From contig CAZXSE010000002.1 in NCBI GenBank assembly GCA_964643325.1, positions 78,351 through 142,350 on the forward strand: 64,000 nt of DNA, in the 5' to 3' direction. The position numbers and the translations under genes are program-made. A model generated the notes under the pieces. The model was not told the DNA's origin, ran no database searches, and was given only the letters and a program-made list of their open reading frames with translations. Of this stretch, positions 58,420 through 64,000 are shown piece after piece. This stretch comes from Fredricksoniimonas sp964643325 (GTDB lineage Bacteria; Omnitrophota; Gorgyraeia; Zapsychrales; Fredricksoniimonadaceae). Position 1 is the stretch's first letter, and each line of letters begins with the position of its first letter.

Positions 58420-59530
58420 GCACCTGCACTCCTTCCAGCACGATAAAATAAACGGCAACCCCTGCATCGACCCTGATCGCTGGAACGATCCTGCCCAGCT
58501 GATCCTGATAATATTGCGACATCTGCCCCGCGCTCTGCGCCAAGCCCTGAAATGCCGCATTCTTCGTCCGGCTTCCCGTCACATTGCGCGCCGTATGCCC
58601 CGCGTCCGTCGTGACGGTCGTCGTCTGCGAATCCGCCAGGGCCTGCGACGCCCCGCCCATAAACCCTGTCATGAACGAAAGGGCCAACTGCCCGCCGGTA
58701 TTGCGCACCACGACCCCTTTTAATCCCAGTTGCCCGCCGACATCTGTCAGATAACCGATATTGCCTTTGTGTTCGAACGTCGTTCCTCCAGGCAAAACAG
58801 ACGCGATGGCCGTGATCTGCACCAGGGCCCGCTCGCTGTTCAGATCGCCCGCGGCTTTCCCGACGGCAAAAGCGCCCTCGAGCGGAATGCGCGCGTCATT
58901 CGGCCCGGTGAACGCCTCGTCAAGCCGGATCAAAACAGGCAGCGGGTTCGCGGCCTCGGCCGGCGCGTACACGCCCGTCAACAGCGTCGCCTTCACAAAA
59001 CTCCCGGGCGGCAAATAGACCGTATCCGCCGCATAAGGTTTAACAGGATTAACATTGATCACTTCCAATTTGTAACTGCGCGCGTCGAAGGCCAGCATAT
59101 CGACGGGCGCAGAGGGAGTCTGCGCGGCGCTGGCCAAAGCCTCGTTCATGCGTCGGTCCAGGGCCGCCACGGTCTCGGTGACCCGGCCTTGCGTGCGCGT
59201 CATATCCTCGGCCTTCTCTGCCACATCCTCCAGGCGCGCGGCCAGCGTTTCATGTTTGTGCAAAAGATCGAAATACTGCCCTTCCCAGCGCGCCACGTAT
59301 GCCTTGCGGTCCACTTCATCGTCGAGAAAATAACCGTCCTCCTGCTTATCGGATGCAGATGCCGCTGCCTTTGCCGGCGCCGCCGTGAGAACGGGCGCTC
59401 TGGGCATCATGATCCAGATCACAACGATCGCCGCCGCCACGACCGACGCCGCGGCGATCATGCGCCCCCGGCCGTCAAGCGCCTGATATTGTTCGCGCGC
59501 TTTCTCTATCCACACCGACAATTCTTTCAT
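58373..59530 (-). CDS. traB: TraB-like type IV secretion protein (VirB10/TrbI family)
   Basis: The core protein that spans the envelope. ATGA overlap with traK sets the start at 59530 (385 residues). One inner membrane helix (MIAAASVVAAAIVVIWIMMP, near 24-43), a coiled coil (LLHKHETLAARLEDVAEKAE), then the VirB10 beta barrel: VYLPPGSFVKATLLTGVYAP, GAFAVGKAAGDLNSERALVQ, GQLGLKGVVVRNTGGQLALS. All match F-type TraB. Confidence 0.92.
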   Translation of the reverse strand: MKELSVWIEKAREQYQALDGRGRMIAAASVVAAAIVVIWIMMPRAPVLTAAPAKAAASASDKQEDGYFLDDEVDRKAYVARWEGQYFDLLHKHETLAARLEDVAEKAEDMTRTQGRVTETVAALDRRMNEALASAAQTPSAPVDMLAFDARSYKLEVINVNPVKPYAADTVYLPPGSFVKATLLTGVYAPAEAANPLPVLIRLDEAFTGPNDARIPLEGAFAVGKAAGDLNSERALVQITAIASVLPGGTTFEHKGNIGYLTDVGGQLGLKGVVVRNTGGQLALSFMTGFMGGASQALADSQTTTVTTDAGHTARNVTGSRTKNAAFQGLAQSAGQMSQYYQDQLGRIVPAIRVDAGVAVYFIVLEGVQVHGLKKDRMPVVRFMD

Positions 59531-60186
59531 CGCCTGATCACCATATAAGCTTTTGTCTTTTCCCATTCAGCGAGAATGTCCTTCTCCGATGCGATGGCCA
59601 GCAGGCCGAACAAGGTGATCTGCTGCAGTGGCACCATGACCGGATACTCTTTCAGGTTCTCGATCTCGAGGATATAACCGACCAGCTGCGGCAGTTCATG
59701 GATCATGACCGCCCTCATCCGCACCAGCCCGTTGTCGAACATGACCACATGCGACTCTTTGGCCACAGCTCCAGCGGAAGCGCGCCCCCGGATAAGGTCG
59801 CGCATCAGTGCCATGGCCGCGTCCTGATCATTATCAAGATCCCCGTCGCTTCGCGCGCCGGTGATGACCACTCTCTCATCGAACCCCTGGTCGAAAACAT
59901 ATTTAATGCGATACGAACGCCCCAACGTATCGATCACCACCAGATCAGCGGGCGTCGTTGTCAGCGGTGTGACAAATAAATGCCCTGCTGTGTGTTCAAC
60001 CTTGAGCGTCAGCGGATCGCCAGAGCGCACCAAGTCCCCGACCCCGCTTTCCACGTCGATCTCAAGCGCCTTGCCGAGAGCTGCGCGCACCACAACATCT
60101 CCTTCGGCAGTAACAACTTTGTCCGCCATCGCCGAAGACGCGCCCAATACGCACAACAGAACGATCACCAGGCTATACCGCTTCAC
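59527..60186 (-). CDS. traK: TraK-like type IV secretion protein (VirB9 role)
   Basis: A 219-residue periplasmic/outer membrane core protein. Signal peptide MKRYSLVIVLLCVLGASSAM; beta-rich body with HLFVTPLTTTPADLVVIDTL (the TraK hallmark of a self-association block), GRSYRIKYVFDQGF, and a C-terminal VirB9-like part ENLKEYPVMVPLQQITLFG. It is between traE and traB, overlapping both, as in F plasmids. Confidence 0.88.
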   Translation of the reverse strand: MKRYSLVIVLLCVLGASSAMADKVVTAEGDVVVRAALGKALEIDVESGVGDLVRSGDPLTLKVEHTAGHLFVTPLTTTPADLVVIDTLGRSYRIKYVFDQGFDERVVITGARSDGDLDNDQDAAMALMRDLIRGRASAGAVAKESHVVMFDNGLVRMRAVMIHELPQLVGYILEIENLKEYPVMVPLQQITLFGLLAIASEKDILAEWEKTKAYMVIRR

Positions 60187-60793
60187 GCGACACCTTCTCT
60201 TTCTTCACATCCCACACCATAAGCCCATACGGATTCTTCTCGGTCATGGCCGCGCGACGTACCTCGACGGTAAATCTCACATCCTCCCGCATCATCTCCT
60301 CTTTGCCGATATACACGGCGCGCTCGCCGGTGAATACAACAAAAAATCCATGCGCAGCCTCACTCACCCGCGGTTCATCATCAAGCGTGAATGCCGCGGC
60401 GATCTTCTCTCGCCCGATCTTTGCCAACTCTTCATCGAGCCCGGCGCGCACTTTGGCAAGGAACGGCGGCGCCATGAGCAGCATGGAACGTTCATAAACA
60501 CCTTTCGCGGTCTCCGGCGCATAGTTAGACCAGTTCATCAGCCAGAACGACGCAAAATCCACAACGACCGCACCCGGCACGCGCTGCGGATACGACACCC
60601 CTCCCGTCGGACTTGCCGCCACGTAATGCACGGGGCGCGGGCGCAATGCCATCATGATCAATCCGATAGCAAGCACCACGCACGCTGCGCCCAGAACATA
60701 CACAGCCCTCTGCATCGTTTCCCCGCGCGCCTCGGCGAGTGCGTAGCGTTCGAAATAAAGGGAACTTTGTGATGCGACCGACCGATCGTTCAT
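60173..60793 (-). CDS. traE: TraE-like type IV secretion protein (VirB8 role)
   Basis: A 206-residue bitopic protein: cytoplasmic start, one membrane helix (AVYVLGAACVVLAIGLIMMA, near 30-49), and the periplasmic NTF2-like domain with DFASFWLMNWSNYAPETAKG and MLLMAPPFLAKVRAGLDEEL, standard TraE blocks. Its order (L-E-K-B) and overlaps with both neighbours match F-type systems. Confidence 0.9.
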   Translation of the reverse strand: MNDRSVASQSSLYFERYALAEARGETMQRAVYVLGAACVVLAIGLIMMALRPRPVHYVAASPTGGVSYPQRVPGAVVVDFASFWLMNWSNYAPETAKGVYERSMLLMAPPFLAKVRAGLDEELAKIGREKIAAAFTLDDEPRVSEAAHGFFVVFTGERAVYIGKEEMMREDVRFTVEVRRAAMTEKNPYGLMVWDVKKEKVSREAV

Positions 60794-61080
60794 GCATTCG
60801 CCTCCTTACCATACGCCGAGTACCGCACGCCGTCTCCCGGCGGAAGAAGCCCTTTGAGCGGCATACCCATCCGGTAAAGCGCGTGCAGAAGATACCCTTC
60901 GGGTTTGCCACGCTTGAACGCCGCCAACAACGGCCATGCCGCAAAAATAAGCATGAGCGGGATCGCCGGCGAGATCATGATCGCCGGGATACCCAGGACG
61001 AACATCAGAAAGCCCACATCCTCACCTTCAAGGCCAAGGATAAGTAGCGGCTTGTCAATGGTCTTCGGACATGGCCTCAC
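60790..61080 (-). CDS. traL: TraL-like type IV secretion protein (VirB3 role)
   Basis: A 96-residue membrane protein: PKTIDKPLLILGLEGEDVGF is the TraL start (R-P-x-T-L-D-x-P...), then two close membrane helices (LMFVLGIPAIMISPAIPLML) and HALYRMGMPLKGLLPPGDG at the end, recalling the YW-R-FP end of TraL. It lies 3 bases after the pilin gene and overlaps traE. Confidence 0.88.
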   Translation of the reverse strand: MRPCPKTIDKPLLILGLEGEDVGFLMFVLGIPAIMISPAIPLMLIFAAWPLLAAFKRGKPEGYLLHALYRMGMPLKGLLPPGDGVRYSAYGKEANA

Positions 61081-61083
61081 ACA

Positions 61084-61374
61084 TCACCTCCCGAAAATAC
61101 CTAATAACTGCGGCAAAAACACCAGCGCCAAGAGCGCCATCACGCAACCGACCGCGGCCCCGTAATCCTTGTGCACGATCTTCCATATCCCGACGAGCAA
61201 AAGCACCAGGGCCACGATCTTGGCCACGGGCCCGGTCATGACCGTGACCATGAACTTTGACAAATTGTCGAATTGCGTCTTGGTCTCAGCCTCCATCCCT
61301 GACTCCTGCGCCCGGGCGATCACGGGCAACAACAACATCGTCACAAATCCTGTCATTCTCAAAAATATCTTCAT
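61084..61374 (-). CDS. traA: VirB2/TraA-like type IV secretion pilin
   Basis: A 96-residue exported protein: ATGA overlap with the traG-like gene and GGAGT set the start at 61374; signal peptide MKIFLRMTGFVTMLLLPVIA; then two hydrophobic helices (GPVAKIVALVLLLVGIWKIV; GAAVGCVMALLALVFLPQLL) split by a short charged loop. This is the VirB2/TrbC pilin plan. It stands directly before traL, where traA sits in F plasmids. Confidence 0.82.
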   Translation of the reverse strand: MKIFLRMTGFVTMLLLPVIARAQESGMEAETKTQFDNLSKFMVTVMTGPVAKIVALVLLLVGIWKIVHKDYGAAVGCVMALLALVFLPQLLGIFGR

Positions 61375-62618
61375 ACTCCGGTCCTTTCTGTTGCTGTCTT
61401 TTGCCCTGTCCTCATCCGTAACACCAGCGCTGCCACCATACATGTGATCACCACGGGGGTCAGACCAGCGGCGCACGCGATCCAACCATTTACCGACGAC
61501 GCCTGCCACATCCAGACCCCCTCCCGCATGCCAAACGCCACAAACCACGCCATCGATACTTTATCAACAACGGCCCAACCCAAAGTCCACGACTTGACGC
61601 TCACGACGATCCCTAGGAATATCACCAGTACCATCGCGCTTCGCGTTAGGATCGCCATCACCAAAAAGAAAGGCCATGCGCCATATATCAACAAAAGCGC
61701 CCCGCCCTGCACGAACGGCAGTGCCTGCATGATCCTCGCCGGCATCACGATATCCCAAAGTCCGGCGTTAACCGGCTTCTCGTGCCAGAGCTCTTTGCGC
61801 GAGGCATAAGACATGAGTGTGTAGCGCGCAGGTTTAAGCTGAAGCTCGCGCGCAAGGACCGATCTGACGACGGCATCCTTATCGACACGCCCGTCGTAAA
61901 ATCGCGCGAACATGCGATCGAATATGTTATCTTGGTTCATCGACACATAGATCTCATCACGCAAACTTTCCCATGCCACGCGGCCGTCTTCACTATAAAG
62001 AGCGATCACATCAGGATCTCCGGGCCAGAGGTCTTTGCTGCTCTGCGGAAAATCGTGAACCGCCGGCCAAAAATAATCCTGATAAAAATGAACGCTCTTG
62101 TTCTCAAGAACGGGATCCGTGATGCCGCTTGCAACAAGCGAACTTGTCAGGATCGACACCTTGGTAAACAAAAAAGGGCTGGCTGCATAACCACGCGCGC
62201 TGCGCGCGCCGTCCACGCGATCAAGGACCGTTATCATTGACCGGATGAGCGCATCTATCCATTGACTGACCAGGCCTAAAGGAGGGCTGACCATGATCTG
62301 GCCGTAGCCGTTCTTCTCTAATAAGGCGGCTGTTGAAACATCATGGTAACCGGCCTGCTCCATGGCCGAGACCGGCACAACCGCGCGCGAAGCCGGCATG
62401 ACACAAACGATCCACAATGTAAAAAAGAGAAAAACAAAGACCAGTACAGGCCGGAAATTCGCCTTCGCCAAACTCGCGGCAAGCGACATGATAAATCCCA
62501 GCGCAAAAACAAACTTCCCCGCAAGACTCTCAATAAAAATAAACCGCACCAATGCCTGAGCCTGATGCAAGCCCATCATTTCGAATGCGGTGTCAATGGG
62601 TGTAATACCGTGGATCAT
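61371..62618 (-). CDS. TraG N-terminal-like membrane protein
   Basis: A 415-residue polytopic protein like the N-terminal half of F TraG (mating-pair assembly; VirB6-like role). Helices: VRFIFIESLAGKFVFALGFI region, PVLVFVFLFFTLWIVCVMPA, then a ~200-residue periplasmic loop with FLFTKVSILTSSLVASGITD and LMSYASRKELW, and a cluster of helices at the end (GALLLIYGAWPFFLVMAILT; WTLGWAVVDKVSMAWFVAFG). The long periplasmic C terminus of F TraG is missing. It is the first gene of the tra operon and overlaps traA. Confidence 0.72.
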   Translation of the reverse strand: MIHGITPIDTAFEMMGLHQAQALVRFIFIESLAGKFVFALGFIMSLAASLAKANFRPVLVFVFLFFTLWIVCVMPASRAVVPVSAMEQAGYHDVSTAALLEKNGYGQIMVSPPLGLVSQWIDALIRSMITVLDRVDGARSARGYAASPFLFTKVSILTSSLVASGITDPVLENKSVHFYQDYFWPAVHDFPQSSKDLWPGDPDVIALYSEDGRVAWESLRDEIYVSMNQDNIFDRMFARFYDGRVDKDAVVRSVLARELQLKPARYTLMSYASRKELWHEKPVNAGLWDIVMPARIMQALPFVQGGALLLIYGAWPFFLVMAILTRSAMVLVIFLGIVVSVKSWTLGWAVVDKVSMAWFVAFGMREGVWMWQASSVNGWIACAAGLTPVVITCMVAALVLRMRTGQKTATERTGV

Positions 62619-62625
62619 ATTATCC

Positions 62626-62654
62626 TATCATCAACAATGTTTGATTTATCAACA
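62626..62654. promoter_or_regulatory. Partial operator-like sequences before the traG-like gene
   Basis: On the minus strand TTGATAAATCAA (arms TTGAT/ATCAA, 2-base centre), then TTGATGATA, which matches the left arm and centre of sites A-C but not the right arm. They lie 8-36 bases before the start. Weak relative to the other sites. Confidence 0.35.
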
Positions 62655-62665
62655 ATAACATGGGC

Positions 62666-62694
62666 AAAAAATGATCCGCTCCAACGAACGGATC
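62666..62694 (-). terminator. Terminator after the PIN toxin gene
   Basis: GATCCG-10 bases-CGGATC followed by ATTTTTT on the minus strand. It separates the toxin-antitoxin unit from the tra operon. Confidence 0.75.
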
Positions 62695-62710
62695 CCCGAA
62701 TCATAAAAAT

Positions 62711-63094
62711 CTACTTCGACGGAACAAACTGCCTAAGCCGCAGATCTTTAAGCGGCTTGAAATGCTTCACATTGCCGGTCGCAAGAACCTGATTATTCTC
62801 GGCCGCCGTGGCCGCGATCAGCGCATCCGCCGCGGTAATGCCGAACCCCATTGCATACTGCTCAACATAAACCAGAGCACGATGGCCAATATTCTCTGTC
62901 AAAGGCAGGACCATAAAATCAAACTCCTTGAGGAACGCTTTGATCGTATCATGCTGGGCTTTGTTCTTCGCGCCCTGCAGAAGCTCCATCAATGTTTGCA
63001 CCGAAAGGCATCTGTCCGTCGAGGATCCCAAAAGATCAATGGCCCCGGCGTCGCCTCTTTGCCCCCAGATGAAAATATCCGTATCAAACAGCAT
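62711..63094 (-). CDS. vapC: PIN-domain toxin (VapC-like RNase)
   Basis: A 127-residue PIN nuclease. Acidic residues: D4 and D6 in MLFDTDIFIW, E37 in TLMELLQGAKN, and D90 in GITAADALIAATAAENN; LATGNVKHFKPL closes the active site. Such toxins cut initiator or elongator tRNA or rRNA. The start overlaps the antitoxin end by 11 bases, typical of such pairs. A terminator follows. Confidence 0.92.
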   Translation of the reverse strand: MLFDTDIFIWGQRGDAGAIDLLGSSTDRCLSVQTLMELLQGAKNKAQHDTIKAFLKEFDFMVLPLTENIGHRALVYVEQYAMGFGITAADALIAATAAENNQVLATGNVKHFKPLKDLRLRQFVPSK

Positions 63095-63323
63095 GAGCGC
63101 GCCCCTGCCGCAACTGTTTCATCACATCAGCCACAGGACGCTTGTCCGCGGCATGCATTCCGAAAAAAGCATGCGCGTTCATGGCCCCCTGCTTCTCTTC
63201 GGCAACAGGAATGATCACGCCCTTGGTCTTGCCATGATAAAGAATATGCACGCGCTCGCGCCGATCCAAAGCCTTGAGCACTTCTTTCATCCTGTACCGC
63301 ATTCCCACAACAGTTGTCATCAT
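63084..63323 (-). CDS. Phd/YefM-family antitoxin
   Basis: About 79 residues. The ATG at 63323 has GGAGGAAGGG directly upstream; the longer frame from 63440 would run through the promoter. The N terminus MTTVVGMRYRMKEVLKALDR is a Phd/YefM dimer and DNA-binding fold, then RVHILYHGKTKGVIIPVAEE, and a C-terminal tail (HAADKRPVADVMKQLRQG) that should fold on the toxin. It is expected to repress its own promoter. Confidence 0.85.
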   Translation of the reverse strand: MMTTVVGMRYRMKEVLKALDRRERVHILYHGKTKGVIIPVAEEKQGAMNAHAFFGMHAADKRPVADVMKQLRQGRAHAV

Positions 63324-63338
63324 ACCCTTCCTCCAATA

Positions 63339-63460
63339 TGTATATCTAAAGTATACACATTGGGATTGCTTTCCACAAGCGCTTTGTTTCATTACCGACC
63401 AAAGATCTCGCCAACCTTGAGTAATAGTCAAACTATACACATTGATAGCTTTATTGGCAA
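63339..63460 (-). promoter_or_regulatory. Promoter and autoregulatory sites of the toxin-antitoxin unit
   Basis: -35 TTGCCA (63460-63455), 17 bases, -10 TATAGT (63437-63432). An inverted repeat TGTATA-7-TATACA (63339-63357) and a second copy of TATACACATTG (63352-63362 and 63434-63444) overlap the -10 and the leader: the expected antitoxin binding sites. Confidence 0.65.
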
Positions 63461-63469
63461 GAACTATTT

Positions 63470-63484
63470 TTGATGATACGTCAA
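63470..63484. promoter_or_regulatory. Palindromic operator site D, before the toxin-antitoxin/tra region
   Basis: TTGATG-ATA-CGTCAA, one base off sites A and C. Its centre is ~53 bases before the expected transcript start of the antitoxin gene, a position usual for an activator. Confidence 0.65.
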
Positions 63485-63494
63485 ACTACGGACC

Positions 63495-63541
63495 AAAAAA
63501 ATGGCGGCCCGCCTCCAATCAACTGAAGCTCAGACCGCCAT
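63495..63541 (-). terminator. Terminator of the small membrane protein unit
   Basis: ATGGCGG...CCGCCAT stem (63541 side with 63502 side), followed on the minus strand by seven T residues. Confidence 0.85.
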
Positions 63542-63547
63542 ATCGTC

Positions 63548-63751
63548 TTATTTCTTACAGCAACATCCGCACGCGAGCTTGAGCATCCACATGCCCAGCG
63601 CCAGCGCCGCGCCGCCGCACACAATGCTCGCCCCGACCGGCAGGTCCGTTTGCCCGATCACAACAGGCACCTGCATCACAGCCCTGCCCAGATGCAATGC
63701 CGCGACCAGCACGAACACGATCCCTCCGACTTTCAACGCGATCTTTTCCAT
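63548..63751 (-). CDS. Small two-helix membrane protein
   Basis: A 67-residue protein with AGGAGGCTGTT before its ATG. Helix 1: KVGGIVFVLVAALHLGRAVM; helix 2: VGASIVCGGAALALGMWMLK; the tail LACGCCCKK carries four Cys in a row pattern C-G-C-C-C. No family recognised. It follows another small membrane protein by 34 bases and has a terminator behind it. Confidence 0.75.
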   Translation of the reverse strand: MEKIALKVGGIVFVLVAALHLGRAVMQVPVVIGQTDLPVGASIVCGGAALALGMWMLKLACGCCCKK

Positions 63752-63785
63752 AACAGCCTCCTGTTTTAAACGCTCATCCCGCCGA

Positions 63786-63989
63786 TCACTTCTTGATAAA
63801 GAAAAAATAGACCAGATAGATATATGTTACAACAAACACCCCGGCATACCAACCCCAATCCAGCCCCAGGACCTCGGGCCATAGTTTAGCGACGAAAAGC
63901 GCGAACGCGATCAGGCAAACCTTCATGATGCCCAGGTCCCAGACGGTCAGCTTCTTCATCCTGTCCAAAACTTTTTCATGCAAACACAT
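63786..63989 (-). CDS. Small two-helix membrane protein
   Basis: A 67-residue protein behind AGGAGGGCTT. After a short amphipathic start (MCLHEKVLDRMKKLTVWDLG) come two helices: IMKVCLIAFALFVAKLWPEV and WYAGVFVVTYIYLVYFFFIK. Small proteins of this form are common in uncultured diderms but have no known function. It forms a two-gene unit with the protein at 63548. Confidence 0.75.
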   Translation of the reverse strand: MCLHEKVLDRMKKLTVWDLGIMKVCLIAFALFVAKLWPEVLGLDWGWYAGVFVVTYIYLVYFFFIKK

Positions 63990-64000
63990 AAGCCCTCCTT

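Noticed and set aside
63324..63440. N-terminal extension of the antitoxin frame
   Set aside because: It runs over the promoter and operator repeats, while a strong ribosome site sits at 63323.
1..64000. CRISPR array, rRNA genes or intact insertion sequences
   Set aside because: No regularly spaced repeats, no rRNA segments and no transposase or integrase frames were seen.
411..64000. Many long frames on the plus strand opposite real genes
   Set aside because: They mirror GC-rich minus-strand genes, lack ribosome sites and have low-complexity Arg/Ala/Pro composition.

Overview
The window is a GC-rich stretch of an uncultured diderm bacterium's chromosome, cut by three 100-N scaffold gaps (7349-7448, 53160-53259, 55033-55132). 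Outer-membrane features (YdbH-YnbE-YdbL trio, secretin, TraV/YnbE lipoproteins), the compact HrcA, MORN-repeat secreted proteins and a TYYPAP-type secreted protein would fit Omnitrophota or a neighbouring phylum; this is inference, since no rRNA or marker tree is available. Nearly every gene lies on the minus strand, so operons read from high to low coordinates.

1-6.6 kb: hrcA-grpE-dnaK (dnaK cut by the window edge), a secreted MORN protein, an exported small heat shock protein behind CIRCE-like half-sites, and hflX-miaA with a SPOR protein. 6.6-7.05 kb has no gene but holds a 17-bp inverted repeat and several strong hairpins. 7-12.1 kb: NUDIX and tRNA nucleotidyltransferase pieces either side of a gap, bifunctional nuclease, nrdR, glyA, rpiB and a Sua5-phosphatase fusion. 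12.1-21.4 kb: a purine operon (purB-C-L-LOG-Q-M-D-E). 21.5-27.5 kb: DUF2059 protein, polyprenyl synthase (the one large plus-strand gene), ydbH-ynbE-ydbL, hemW, two tiny Lys-rich plus-strand genes and tatA-tatC.

27.5-34.6 kb and 52.3-62.6 kb form one split, chimeric machine. F-type type IV secretion genes (traG-N, A, L, E, K, B, V, C and, 26 kb away, traU) are interleaved with an R64-like type IVb thin pilus set (pilN, O, P, then Q, R, S, a minor prepilin and a prepilin with a phage tail-collar domain). Near-identical palindromes (TTGATG-ATA-CATCAA) lie in front of the pilQ operon, of pilP, and of the PIN-toxin module preceding the tra operon, suggesting one regulator for both halves. No relaxase or coupling protein is seen.

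34.7-39.4 kb holds the most novel cassette: a His-Xaa-Ser (Hxs) type radical-SAM peptide system with two precursor peptides, an HxsB-like SPASM maturase, two HxsD-like small proteins, a type IV prepilin peptidase-like membrane protein, a further membrane protein and a small secreted protein, ending in a good terminator. The precursors carry four H-x-S triplets at identical spacing behind a nearly identical leader that resembles a Flp-type prepilin signal.

39.4-52.2 kb: pgi (with an in-frame palindromic-element insertion), a second MORN protein, mnmA, a biotin operon (birA-bioF-bioH-bioC-bioDA fusion), tRNA-Leu and tRNA-Ala, a 70-residue unknown protein, rlmN, accA, an L,D-transpeptidase and a divergent PAP2 protein. 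The right end carries a Phd/PIN toxin-antitoxin pair and two small membrane proteins.
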